Assembly: GCF_001942495.1 (NCBI RefSeq)
Contig: NZ_MKZS01000001.1
Span: 7,242,184 to 7,306,183 of the forward strand
DNA length: 64,000 nt
Direction of reading: 5' to 3'
Source of the DNA: Moorena bouillonii PNG
Lineage (GTDB): Bacteria > Cyanobacteriota > Cyanobacteriia > Cyanobacteriales > Coleofasciculaceae
Shown: positions 45,366 to 55,100 of the stretch, piece after piece
Position numbering within the stretch: position 1 is the first letter of the stretch
How the letters are laid out: the number at the start of each line of letters is the position of its first letter
Made by a program: the position numbers and the translations under genes
The notes under the pieces: generated by a model
Databases searched by the model: none
The model's input: the letters and a program-made list of their open reading frames with translations, nothing else
Told to the model about the DNA's origin: nothing

Positions 45366-45475
45366 GGATACCTGGTGTTGGCAAGAAGCCCGCGTTGTCC
45401 CGTTAGGGCAACGTCGGGAGTACGTCACATAGGATTTGATTAACGACTCAATTTAAGTAATCAATCTTGTTGGTG

Positions 45476-45775
45476 ATGGCTAAATTGTTGAAATTGTTAG
45501 GAATTGGCCTAGAATTAACTATCGCTATACTTGTAGCTAGACCAGGTTGGTGTTTACCACCTCCGGAAGATCTACCAGAAGAGGTGTTGAGAACTGAGAT
45601 TATTATTGAAGCGCGATCGCCTCTTGATGGCAAGCCAATGAATCCCGCTGAATACGCCCAACTGCAAGATGCCATAGCACAACGCTCAACCAGCCCTGGC
45701 CTTGACCCCCAGATTCGAGAATTGATTTTTCTGTTGCAACTGAGCGATTTGTTTCGGACAATCCTTCCGTTCTAA
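45476..45775 (+). CDS. Small exported protein upstream of glgB
   Basis: The 99-residue protein (ATG at 45476) has a hydrophobic N-terminus (LLKLLGIGLELTIAILVARP) that is probably a signal peptide, then a compact region LPPPEDLPEEVLRTEIIIEA ... PMNPAEYAQLQ. It is 30 bp upstream of glgB on the same strand, so co-expression is likely. I do not recognise the family. The short mature part without catalytic motifs gives no functional clue. Confidence 0.7.
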   Translation: MAKLLKLLGIGLELTIAILVARPGWCLPPPEDLPEEVLRTEIIIEARSPLDGKPMNPAEYAQLQDAIAQRSTSPGLDPQIRELIFLLQLSDLFRTILPF

Positions 45776-45805
45776 CGGTGATACTCCCAGACCTGTTTAC
45801 CCTGA

Positions 45806-48094
45806 ATGTATTCAAGAATTAATCCCGAACAAATTGACCAGATCGTAGGAAACCAACATCATAACCCCTTTGAGGTGCTTGGTTCCCATAAATTTGAGCA
45901 GGATGGTAAGGTGAGTTGGGTGGTGCGGGCTTATCTACCAAATGCAGAGGCAGCATGGGTACTTCTGCCAACGGAAAGGAAGTCTTACCTGATGCAATCG
46001 GTACACCATCCTCACTTTTTTGAGGTGGAAATTGAAACACCTCGGCTGGCTAATTACCAACTGCGCATTAAAAAAGGCGGACGCGAATGGGTTAGCTATG
46101 ACCCCTATCACTTCCGTTCTGCCAAACTAACCGAGTTTGATTTGCACCTATTTGCAGAAGGGAATCATCACCGCATCTACCAGAAACTGGGGGCTCATCC
46201 TACAGAAATTGATGGGGTTGAGGGAGTCTATTTTGCCGTTTGGGCACCTAATGCTCGTAATGTTTCAGTGATCGGGGATTTTAATGATTGGGATGGGCGT
46301 CAACATCAGATGCGCAAAGGGGCCACTGGTATCTGGGAACTCTTTATTCCTGAACTGGGAGTGGGAGAATCCTACAAGTACGAGATTAAAAATTCCGAAG
46401 GTCATATCTACGAGAAATCTGACCCCTATGGTTTCCAACAAGAGGTCAGACCGAAAACTGCTTCGATTGTTACCAACTTGGATGACTATCAGTGGCATGA
46501 TCACCACTGGATGGAGCATCGGCGTCACACTGACCCCTTGAGGCAACCGATTTCTGTCTATGAGCTACATCTGGGCTCTTGGCTTCATGGTTCTTCAGGT
46601 GAAATTCCTCAGGGAGCAAATGGTGAAACCCTAACCGTGGTAACCGTTTCAGACCTCAAACCAGGAGCCCGTTTCCTGACTTACCGAGAACTAGCCCAAA
46701 AATTAATTCCTTATATCAAGCAATTGGGCTTCACCCATATCGAAATCTTGCCCCTGGCAGAGCATCCCTTTGATGGCTCTTGGGGCTATCAGGTTACTGG
46801 TTACTATGCCTGTACCTCGCGCTATGGTAGTCCACAAGACTTGATGTATTTAATCGACCAGTGCCACCAAAATGGGATTGGGGTAATTTTGGATTGGGTA
46901 CCCGGTCATTTTCCCAAAGATGCTCATGGTTTGGCTTTCTTTGATGGTACTCATCTCTATGAATACGCGGATCCCCGTAAAGGTGAACATCAGGAGTGGG
47001 GAACCTTAGTCTTCAACTATAGCCGTAACGAAGTGCGGAATTTTCTGGTAGCTAACGCTTTGTTTTGGTTTGATAAGTACCACATTGATGGCATGCGGGT
47101 GGATGCCGTAGCATCTATGCTCTATCTGGACTATTTACGTGGGGATGGAGAATGGATACCAAACCAGTATGGGGGTCGGGAAAATCTGGAAGCGGTGGAT
47201 TTCCTTAGGCAAACTCATCAGGTAATTTTTGGTTATTATCCCGGTGTTCTCTCCATTGCGGAAGAGTCAACGGATTGGCCGATGGTGTCTTGGCCAAATT
47301 ATTTAGGAGGTTTGGGATTTAATCTGAAGTGGAATATGGGCTGGATGCATGATATAATAGACTATTTTAGCATGGATCCCTGGTTTCGCCAGTTCCACCA
47401 GAATAATGTTACCTTCAGCATGTGGTACAACCATGCTGAGAATTATATGCTTGCCCTATCTCATGATGAGGTGGTTCATGGCAAGAGTAATATGCTTGGG
47501 AAAATTCCCGGGGATGAGTGGCTCAAGTTTGCTAATCTCCGCTGTCTGTATGCTTATATGTTTGCTCACCCAGGTAAGAAAACTCTATTTATGAGTATGG
47601 AGTTCGGTCAGTGGAGTGAGTGGAATGTCTGGGGGGATTTGGAGTGGGATTTGTTGCAATATCAACCCCATAAAAATTTAAAGCAGTTTATTAGTGACCT
47701 GAATTATTTGTATCGTAGGGAACCGGCGCTTTATACTCAGGATTTTGACCAGGACGGGTTTGAATGGATTGATTGTAGTGACAATCGCCATAGTGTGGTG
47801 TCATTCATTCGCTATGCTCACGATTCGGAAGAGTTTATTGTCACAGTGTGCAATTTTACCCCTCAGCCCCATAGTCATTATCGGGTAGGAGTGCCAGAGA
47901 TGGGATTCTACAAGGAATTGCTCAATAGTGATGCTCGCCAATACGGTGGTAGTAATATGGGGAATCTAGGGGGTAAGTGGACAGATGAATGGTTCTTCCA
48001 CAATCATCACTATTCCCTAGATTTGTGTTTGCCACCCCTGGGGGTGTTGATTTTAAAGCTAGATCATCAGAAGACTCAGGCAGAGTTACAGTAG
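45806..48094 (+). CDS. glgB: 1,4-alpha-glucan branching enzyme
   Basis: The 762-residue GH13 enzyme makes alpha-1,6 branches in glycogen. It has two N-terminal CBM48-like beta domains (about 1-110 and 130-240, [20 protein letters not shown]) and the catalytic barrel with the four GH13 regions: [26 protein letters not shown] (nucleophile D433), [10 protein letters not shown] (acid E486) and [10 protein letters not shown]. Length matches bacterial GlgB with the long N-terminus. Stops 4 bp before a GGGAAGTGT repeat array. Confidence 0.95.
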   Translation: MYSRINPEQIDQIVGNQHHNPFEVLGSHKFEQDGKVSWVVRAYLPNAEAAWVLLPTERKSYLMQSVHHPHFFEVEIETPRLANYQLRIKKGGREWVSYDPYHFRSAKLTEFDLHLFAEGNHHRIYQKLGAHPTEIDGVEGVYFAVWAPNARNVSVIGDFNDWDGRQHQMRKGATGIWELFIPELGVGESYKYEIKNSEGHIYEKSDPYGFQQEVRPKTASIVTNLDDYQWHDHHWMEHRRHTDPLRQPISVYELHLGSWLHGSSGEIPQGANGETLTVVTVSDLKPGARFLTYRELAQKLIPYIKQLGFTHIEILPLAEHPFDGSWGYQVTGYYACTSRYGSPQDLMYLIDQCHQNGIGVILDWVPGHFPKDAHGLAFFDGTHLYEYADPRKGEHQEWGTLVFNYSRNEVRNFLVANALFWFDKYHIDGMRVDAVASMLYLDYLRGDGEWIPNQYGGRENLEAVDFLRQTHQVIFGYYPGVLSIAEESTDWPMVSWPNYLGGLGFNLKWNMGWMHDIIDYFSMDPWFRQFHQNNVTFSMWYNHAENYMLALSHDEVVHGKSNMLGKIPGDEWLKFANLRCLYAYMFAHPGKKTLFMSMEFGQWSEWNVWGDLEWDLLQYQPHKNLKQFISDLNYLYRREPALYTQDFDQDGFEWIDCSDNRHSVVSFIRYAHDSEEFIVTVCNFTPQPHSHYRVGVPEMGFYKELLNSDARQYGGSNMGNLGGKWTDEWFFHNHHYSLDLCLPPLGVLILKLDHQKTQAELQ

Positions 48095-48097
48095 TAG

Positions 48098-48335
48098 GGA
48101 AGTGTGGGAAGTGTGGGAAGTGTGGGAAGTGTGGGAAGTGTGGGGAGATGGGGAGTCAGATCAGTTTTCCCGATTCCCGATTCCCGATTCCCGATTCCCG
48201 ATTCCCGATTCCCGATTCCCGATTCCCGATTCCCGATTCCCCACTCCCGATTCCCGATTCCCGATTCCCGTTCCCCTCCTGGGAGGGGTTAGGGGTGGGT
48301 TCCGATTCCCGATTCCCGATTCCCGATTCCTTCAA
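48098..48335. repeat. GGGAAGTGT array followed by ATTCCCG heptamer array
   Basis: Five GGGAAGTGT units (48098-48145) are followed by about twenty ATTCCCG units interrupted by CTCCTGGGAGGGGTTAGGGG (48272-48300). It ends within the 3' end of the convergent prepilin gene. Confidence 0.85.
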
Positions 48336-48955
48336 TAACAATACTTCTTACTATTATTCGGTTTAGGATGAGATCTACCCTTGCGCAGGGCTCCGAGCAA
48401 GGTGGATACGTAAACACAACGTTGAGTGGTGCTATTATTCTTGGTGATTAGGGTGATTTGTCCCAGTTGTCCGTTGGTGTTTCCTTTGTAGTTAAACTGG
48501 ACTCGCCATACTCCAGCATTTGAACAGTCCCCCTTTGGTTTGGCTAGGGTAGTCTCGGATTTACCTTTCTTATTTTTGTCTTTGTAGATGGCGATGGTAG
48601 AGCTAAGGCTATGCCAATGGACTTGATCTAAAATGCATGTTTTTCCCATAGCTGGGTGAATTGACCACTCGACAATGCCATCTTTTTCTCGAAAGCTAGT
48701 TTGCCAGGTCTCTTTGTCTCGTTTGGCGTTGCTTTGGGCAATGCGCATGGCTCGGTAGATTTGGTCTTGGGCAATGTTGAGGTGCAGATGATTGATAAAG
48801 GTGAGCCAGCTGGGGGTTGCGATCGCAGCCAATAGCCCAACGACCAACACTATCAGAATAGTTTCCAGTAGAGTGAATCCAGCGATCGCGCAGCGTGCGC
48901 GTAGCGCAATCGCATCACCTCGGGATTGATCGCCCTGTTGGCTATTGAATTGCAT
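48332..48955 (-). CDS. Type IV pilin-like protein (GspH/pseudopilin type) of hps locus
   Basis: The 207-residue protein has a prepilin cleavage and hydrophobic segment (AGFTLLETILIVLVVGLLAA, Glu at +5 after the Gly-Phe site) followed by a helix and a globular domain. The last of five same-strand genes of the hormogonium polysaccharide locus. Its leader is unusual: residues about 15-25 (AIALRARCAIA) are encoded by a palindromic repeat (48882-48913) lying just before the prepilin peptidase site, so the leader is about 24 residues. The C-terminus reads RCVYVSTLLGALRKGRSHPK, resembling the next pilin (RCVKIKTILGALETDRKGGC). Confidence 0.85.
   Translation of the reverse strand: MQFNSQQGDQSRGDAIALRARCAIAGFTLLETILIVLVVGLLAAIATPSWLTFINHLHLNIAQDQIYRAMRIAQSNAKRDKETWQTSFREKDGIVEWSIHPAMGKTCILDQVHWHSLSSTIAIYKDKNKKGKSETTLAKPKGDCSNAGVWRVQFNYKGNTNGQLGQITLITKNNSTTQRCVYVSTLLGALRKGRSHPKPNNSKKYCY
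48882..48913. repeat. Palindromic repeat in the prepilin leader
   Basis: GCGATCGCGCAGCGTGCGCG followed by TAGCGCAATCGC matches the intergenic repeat at 5984-6016. It is in frame and adds about 11 residues to the leader peptide. Confidence 0.75.
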
Positions 48956-49008
48956 CGACTATCACCCTGATTGAAGTTTGACCTTTTACCTTTCTAACTC
49001 ACTCAGCA

Positions 49009-49665
49009 CTATGTTGAAGAAGGACATCCCCCTTTTCTGTCAGTTTCTAGGGCACCCAAGATAGTTTTTATTTTTACACATCGCTGGGTAGCTTCAATAG
49101 GGTTATCTTTCTCCTTAGAATTGGGAACAGCGACTACGATAGCTAAGCCAAATTCCTCTGAGTCAATTTGTGCATTTTTTAGAACTCCCTGGTTATCAAA
49201 GGTAATTTTTCTCTCCTCTTTCAAAATCGATAATGTTGCCCCAGATTGGTTGTTACCAGTTAGGTTTGTTCCCACCCAAACTTGGTCTGGTTTGACCCCT
49301 AAATCACCAACTAAACTCTGCCATTGAAAGGTCTCTGGTGTGTTGTCTTCCCCATTATTATTCTTATCTTGATGAACTGCTGCTTCTGGACCTTCGTCCT
49401 CACTCATCCTAAAACTAACGCTGTAGTTGAGTTTTTTATTTTTAGCTTGTCGCTGGGCTTCTTGGATCACACTTAATACTCTCTCATTGACTTTACCCAC
49501 TCGTTGTCTATTCACAAACGCCAGCCAGCTGGGAGCAGCAATTGCAGATAAAATTCCTACTAGTAAGATAACTACTATTAATTCCAGCAACGTGAAGCCA
49601 GCATCCTTATTTGGTTTATGGTTTAGCCTTTGATTATCTTCCATTTTTCTGTAATATGTAAACAT
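49009..49665 (-). CDS. Type IV pilin-like protein (pseudopilin) of hps locus
   Basis: The 218-residue protein has the type III/IV signal DAGFTLLELIVVILLVGILS, an N-terminal helix, and a GspH-like globular domain with FQWQSLVGDLGVKPDQVWV. An internal ATG at 49644 gives a shorter leader and is also plausible. C-terminal motif RCVKIKTILGAL is shared with the downstream pilin, so the two are paralogues. In the hps locus, pseudopilins are thought to form a secretion apparatus for gliding polysaccharide. Between this gene and the upstream pseudopilin lies variable-core element D. Confidence 0.85.
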   Translation of the reverse strand: MFTYYRKMEDNQRLNHKPNKDAGFTLLELIVVILLVGILSAIAAPSWLAFVNRQRVGKVNERVLSVIQEAQRQAKNKKLNYSVSFRMSEDEGPEAAVHQDKNNNGEDNTPETFQWQSLVGDLGVKPDQVWVGTNLTGNNQSGATLSILKEERKITFDNQGVLKNAQIDSEEFGLAIVVAVPNSKEKDNPIEATQRCVKIKTILGALETDRKGGCPSST

Positions 49666-49670
49666 ATAAT

Positions 49671-49805
49671 GCTATAGCGCTTCTGATATTTATCAAGTCA
49701 ATTCAATCTTATTCCTCCGTTCCCCCCTTATTAAGGGGGGTTAGGGGGGATCTCTACTCCCGACTCCCTAAAAAAAAATACCTCACCCAATTAAAAACTG
49801 CTATA
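49671..49805. repeat. Variable-core repeat element (copy D)
   Basis: Left end GCTATAGCGCTTCTGATATT + TATCAAGTCA; right end ATACCTCACCCAATTAAAAA + CTGCTATA. The core carries CCCCCCTTATTAAGGGGGGT and CTCCCGACTCCCTA. It is wholly contained between two hps-locus pseudopilin genes. Confidence 0.75.
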
Positions 49806-50843
49806 TTATTTAATATTCAAGAAACCGCGCCCTTCAATTTGCATGGTTACAGTAGGGAAATAGCTAGACCTATTTGGTTTGTATTCATAGTCCTCTGGCT
49901 TAGTTTTCAGCCGAGCTAAAGCATTCCCTCTCAAAAATAATTGGGCGATTCTTTTTTCTGCATCCACACAGGCATAGAACCCACCGTTTAGGATACTTGG
50001 AACCTGTAAAGCTTCTTCTTTCTGTTGGATTTCATCATCTGAGAGATCCGGATCGTCTTGGGTAAATACAGTTTCACATTTTGGGTCTATTCCCGTTGCT
50101 TTGTTATCAATGTAATCTACCAAGATTTGAGCTTGAGTAGTGTAATTACCAGCCTCTTTTGTCCACTGATTCAATTTTTGCTTGAGCTTGCTTCCTGGCT
50201 CGTCGAGATTAAATGCTTTAAAGCCTGGGCTAGGCTCGGAATCACCTATATTGTCATTTTCACTGGCAACTTTATCATGAATTTCAAACCGACCAATTCT
50301 AGCAATATCTGACCAAGTTTCATTTGGTTCAGTGATTAAGTAATAGGCAACCAGAGCATAGACAAAGGTATCATTTCCATTGGTTAACTCCTTAATCTCT
50401 ATATTTTTGCCATTGACCTTGACCTTGTCTGTTCTATCAAAATACTTCCGCTTCCAGAATACCAGCACAGGTTGACAGTTATCTATTTTACAACCTGGTG
50501 CTTCAGCAACTGGTGGGATTTGGTTTCGGATTCCAGAATTATTCGCATCTTTTTCCTTATGGTCTCTTTCAACTCCAGAATTATCGTAGATATAGACCGC
50601 TTGCTCCAAGTCTCTGGCGATGTAGTCCATAGCGGCTTGGATTTCTTGTTCTGAGGTAGCCTTGGCTTGCTCTTTACGGTCTGTATCGACGATAGTAATC
50701 ATAAATCTCAATAGTGGTGCTATGATTAGCACCGCCACAATCATGGCCACCAGGAGTTCAATTAAAGTGAAGCCGCCATGGTTGAGCTTAGGCTTGTTGC
50801 TTTTAAGTTGATGGGCGAGGAAGGTTCTGAGTGAGTTAATCAT
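49806..50843 (-). CDS. hpsC: Hormogonium polysaccharide pseudopilin HpsC-like
   Basis: The 345-residue protein has a prepilin signal GGFTLIELLVAMIVAVLIIA and the typical GspJ/HpsC-like N-terminal helix (QEIQAAMDYIARDLEQAVYI), then a large globular part with conserved cysteine pairs. Position two genes after hpsA and size support HpsC, needed with HpsB for hormogonium polysaccharide secretion and gliding in filamentous cyanobacteria. Spacing of 54 bp to the upstream pseudopilin suggests one operon. Confidence 0.8.
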   Translation of the reverse strand: MINSLRTFLAHQLKSNKPKLNHGGFTLIELLVAMIVAVLIIAPLLRFMITIVDTDRKEQAKATSEQEIQAAMDYIARDLEQAVYIYDNSGVERDHKEKDANNSGIRNQIPPVAEAPGCKIDNCQPVLVFWKRKYFDRTDKVKVNGKNIEIKELTNGNDTFVYALVAYYLITEPNETWSDIARIGRFEIHDKVASENDNIGDSEPSPGFKAFNLDEPGSKLKQKLNQWTKEAGNYTTQAQILVDYIDNKATGIDPKCETVFTQDDPDLSDDEIQQKEEALQVPSILNGGFYACVDAEKRIAQLFLRGNALARLKTKPEDYEYKPNRSSYFPTVTMQIEGRGFLNIK

Positions 50844-50897
50844 GCTTGTGGTTTCTGTCAGTAGTATTTGATAGTAGTTACCTTATTAGTGACAAGA

Positions 50898-51578
50898 TTA
50901 TTTACAACCTAGGCGCTGGCAAAAATCGCTATAACTCGGTGTATCTGTGGTAATTTCTGTAGTCGTTTCAAATAGGGGGGCTTTGCGATCGCTTAATCCA
51001 GGTCCCCTAGATTTTGCCTTCTCCCCCTCCTGACCAATCTTCAAGTTCTCTTGACCTTCAAAGGCATCAGCTCGGTAAACCCGCACCCCCAGAAAGTAGG
51101 TTTTCTCAGGATTTCTGGCCTTTTCGTCTGCCGGGATGCTCCGAAATGCCTGAATGATTAAGTCTCTTGAACTGTTCTTGCTACAGCCAGCCTCTTCATC
51201 TAGGTCTACGCAGTAAAGACTCTTGTTATTCTGGCAATAGGAGTCATCATTATTTTGTTTACAATTGAAGTTTGATGGTGGAGCCCCAACCTCAGCCAAG
51301 TTCTTTCTTTCTGTTAAGATATTTTCTGCGTCCATCTTTACCGTCTGTTCGGGACGAGCAATTGCTCCACTCCGCACACCATCGATGTACGCCCTAGCCG
51401 CTTGCACTCCTATTTCCACTCGTCGCGACTGGACTCGATTGGCCACCCCTAAGACAATCATGGGTGAGATGCCAAGCATGAGAATTGTAATAATCATCAT
51501 TGCCATCAAGGATTCCATGATTGTGAAACCGGCATCTGATGATTGGGAAAGGGGTTGTTGCTTCTGGGGATTGATCAT
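50898..51578 (-). CDS. hpsB: Hormogonium polysaccharide pseudopilin HpsB-like
   Basis: The 226-residue protein has the prepilin signal DAGFTIMESLMAMMIITILM and the conserved following region GVANRVQSRRVEIGVQAARA, then a Cys-containing domain (CKQNNDDSYCQNNKSLYCVD) and ends ITTDTPSYSDFCQRLGCK. Order hpsA-hpsB-hpsC and family resemblance support HpsB. AGGAT-like bases before the ATG are weak. The 529-bp gap to hpsA is filled with repeats, so a separate promoter or a long spacer within the operon is possible. Confidence 0.8.
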   Translation of the reverse strand: MINPQKQQPLSQSSDAGFTIMESLMAMMIITILMLGISPMIVLGVANRVQSRRVEIGVQAARAYIDGVRSGAIARPEQTVKMDAENILTERKNLAEVGAPPSNFNCKQNNDDSYCQNNKSLYCVDLDEEAGCSKNSSRDLIIQAFRSIPADEKARNPEKTYFLGVRVYRADAFEGQENLKIGQEGEKAKSRGPGLSDRKAPLFETTTEITTDTPSYSDFCQRLGCK

Positions 51579-51629
51579 GGTTTAACTATTAATTATTAAG
51601 GGAGTCGGGAGTAGATTTAGAAAGTAGAA

Positions 51630-52090
51630 ATATGTAGGGTGGGCAGTGCTGGAGTTAGATTGATTTGCTTGTCGTAGGCTGGGGTTGGCACTGCCCACCA
51701 ACATCGGAGTAGCACTGCTGGGTTAATTGCAAGTGACAGATCCCCCCTAACCCCCCTTAACAAGGGGGGAACCGGAGAAATATGTAGGGTGGGCAGTGCT
51801 GGAGTTAGATTCATTTGCTTGTCCTAGGCTGGGTTTAGCACTGCCCACCACCGATGGTAGTAGCACTGCCCACCAACATCGGAGTATGAGATCCCCCCTA
51901 ACCCCCCTTAACAAGGGGGGAACCGGAGCCAGATCTAGATGTAGGGTGGGCAGTGCATCAGACCAATTCATTTCCTGACAAATCAGGGTGCTAGGCACTG
52001 CCCACCACCCTGAGATTAATCACAATCGTGCTTGATTATTCATAGTTCAACTTTCAACCTTGGCCTATTGGCCACGCTACGCGAACAACC
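51630..52090. repeat. Cluster of GTAGGGTGGGCAGTGC and CCCCCCTAACCCCCC inverted repeats
   Basis: Three units with GTAGGGTGGGCAGTGCTGGA ... GCACTGCCCACC ends lie at 51632-51702, 51784-51850 and 51940-52008. They alternate with two copies of CCCCCCTAACCCCCCTTAAC + AAGGGGGGAACCGGAG (51740-51776, 51892-51928). A CCTTGGCC...GGCCACGCTACGCGAAC copy is at 52056-52087. No gene is seen in 51579-52107. Confidence 0.8.
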
Positions 52091-52107
52091 TCCAACCTGA
52101 AAACCTT

Positions 52108-55100
52108 TTATTTCCCGCAATAGCGCTCGTTAACCGCTGGATCATTGCCGTTCTTGGCACACAGTAAGGTTTCCACCCATGGGTCATCTCGGGAGACTTC
52201 CCGGAAAAACTCATCGGGGTCTCCCGCTGAAGGGGTGGTAAACCTGGAGGAGAACAGGTCAGGTAACTGAGTCAGCAGAGCCACATCGAAACCATATCGA
52301 CGTGTGGGTGCCATGTAATAGGGCAGTTCACCAGTAGCAGTGGCATAGGGCATGGAAGTCGCAGGGCCTCTCTGTCTAGCATTGATATCGTATCCAAATC
52401 GAGTGGGGACTGCTTGTTCACCAGCGTCCTCATTTGCATGCACGAATGGAGCTGTATCATAGGCCGCACGCTTAAACTGGATTAGGGAGCCGCTGATCCG
52501 CACCGGGATACCGTCATTGTCTCTGCAGGTTCCGCCAGCTTGCCGCCAGTTTTCTAGGAAGCGGACGAAGTTCTCTAAACTACCGTTATATTCCTCTGGC
52601 CTTGGGGGACTATCCCCTGAAGCAATCACTACATTGAAGGTTGCTCCTTCTTTATTGGCTCGCTGTGTCCAGCCATCTTCGATTTCCACACATTCCCCTC
52701 TTTCTATCGGGAGTCTGTTATCTCTTCGTCCGGGTTCTGCAGTCAGGGAGTGAACTTGTAGGACTGGCACCAACATCGGTTGCTCTGTTGTTGGGTTTAC
52801 TAATGGCTTTTGGTAAAACAGCGGTCTGTCCTGACCGAAGCTTGGAGCGGTATTGGTAGGGTCATTTTGATTTCTAGCTGTTCTATACCACAGAGCATGT
52901 GGTTGTAATCGAGGTCTGTTGGTAGGGCTGAAAGCATTGTATAGGTAAGCTTGGACAGTCCCTCCACCATTTATTCCCAGAGGAATCGGAGTATTAATAC
53001 CGGGAGTTAGCACCAAGTTATTGTCAGCATCCCGTTGGAAAGCAATGCGACGGGGATAGCGTCGATCGGCGGGATTTATCGCAGGTCTTGCTGTTGTGCC
53101 GGAGAAAAGTTGATCGACACTAACATTATTTCCCACAAGGTCACTAGCCCTTTGCAGTGGGTCACCTTGTCTGTTAACCACCCAGTCTTGAGGGTTACAG
53201 GCTGAAACCGGCACTTTCCGACAAATTTCCATGACATACTCTGGAAATTCCACCCGTCGCTGAATCGGAGTCACAAAATTGCTTAGGTAGGAACTGTTTA
53301 AATTTCTAAAGTTCGGATCTTGTAAAGTACTAGGTCGAGGGTTTTGCCTCCCATCTGGATTATCAATCTCACCGTCCTCGTTCACATCCCACCAGTTAGC
53401 ACTAGTGACAAAATTATTGTCAAATATGCCATTAAGTTTTAGTCTGGCCGCAACAGTTATGTCAAACTCAAAAGTTTCAGGGTCGGTTTTATCACCATCA
53501 CTATTCAGGTCAACGTTAATGTCTTGCTCCTTAATGGCTTCCCCATTCACACTGACAGTCTCGAATAAGGTATTATTCCCGTTCAAGTTAAAACCCTTGA
53601 CAATTTGAGACTCTAGAACCGTGTCAATTGCATCACCATCGCCATTCAGGTCAGCAGCAATACCTGGCTCTGCCTCATTTACAGTGTCTATTAAGTTACC
53701 ATCATTGTCCCAGTCAATCATTGGTATCCCCCTCAGGTCATAGTCTCCATCGGAGCGGAAACCAAAGTTAAAATCCTTAGACAGCAGAGTAACGCTATCA
53801 GCAATCACTACTGCTGGTCGCCACAAATCCCCTGGATTACAATCCGGCAATCGACTATCGTTTTGGCGACAAGCAAAGTTGTTATTCAGGTTATTACGAC
53901 CGTAGAAATTGCCATTTGGGCCATCCTGCCATTCCTCATTTTCCAGTTTCTCCTCAAACTCTTCCACCAAAGCTCCCTGAGGGGTTTGGTGCAAATTAAA
54001 GCCAGATGTTTCACCATTTCCAATCTGGTTTTCAGCTGCTTGGATATACACTGGCACATTAGTGGCTAAAATTAACCCTTTCTCTGCTCCTGGGGGATTG
54101 GTCAAGTCAAATGAGTTACTGTTGTCTTTACGGGCTAGCACTGTCCCATTGCTTAAGATAATTCCATTGGGACGGCGAGTGGGGTCTAGCTTAAAGTCTA
54201 CAGAACTTAAGCGCCTCCTTTCTTCAGGGGTAGCGTTAGGATCTTTATTACTGAGGTCTAGTAACGCATCATCACGGGTGGCGTAGATAATCCCGCTATT
54301 AGGTAGCAGATATTCTGGGCTGGGACCGTTGGGTGATTTACCACTTGTTTTTTTTGTTCTGAGCTTATCGAGATCCAACACTGTCGCCCTGATTTCCAGA
54401 GGCTGACGGTCTTCTATGGCTAGGTCATAGAGCTGGGGAGTGTTAGGATCCTCAATTTCCTGGACTTGTCTGGCATTCAGAAAGGACTGTTCGTAGATTG
54501 CTCGGTCAGGGATCGCTGCCTGACTTTGATTAGCTGTAGGGTTGTCTAAAATTTGTAGGGCGCAAATTGCGGTATCAATGGCTGAATTATCAGCTAGGGT
54601 GCGGTCATTGTCTGCTTTGTCTAAGGCTATTTTCAAGGGTTCATTGGCAAGACGCCCATTGGGAAATACTAATCGGGCTTGTCGTTCCAGTGTTGGTCTA
54701 TCAAAAGTTCTACCGGGAAAGGTGTAAACGATGCCATTGTTAGACCTGCCATTTTGATTGGGCCCTACCTGCCCCAATGGATCAAGATAATAGTCAACAT
54801 TATTTTGAGCCGATTGTTCATCTGTGGGGTCATAGTAGCTACTCACACAGGCAATCGGTTCTTGGTCAAAATTTTCTTCTTCTGGGTTATCTTCTTCTGG
54901 GTTTTGGGTGTAGTGATAAACGGCACTTGCCCTCATCAACAGGTCACTTTTCTGGTTAGCGTCAGTAATACCAGCAGGACCATCACCATTATTACCAGTT
55001 AAATCACCACCTACCCCACCATGCATGGGCATGGTATCTGGCCAGACCAGTATGGGGGGTTCGCTTGGATCAAATTGATCGAGTATATCATCTAGCTGTA

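Larger units (their letters stand above)
43890..45428. mobile_element. tnpB element with divergent ribbon-helix-helix gene
   Basis: The unit comprises a small minus-strand RHH gene and tnpB on the plus strand, 52 bp apart. Candidate ends are the hairpin GGTGATGGAGTGAAACGGAG + TCACC (43916-43940) and GTTGTCCCGTTAGGGCAAC followed by GTCGGGAGTACGTCAC (45393-45428). There is no tnpA. Boundaries are approximate. Confidence 0.6.

Noticed and set aside
48102..48366. Repeat-encoded frames after glgB
   Set aside because: GGGAAGTGT and ATTCCCG arrays only.
51617..51998. Short frames between hpsB and hpsA
   Set aside because: They translate GTGGGCAGTG and CCCCCCTAACCCC repeats.
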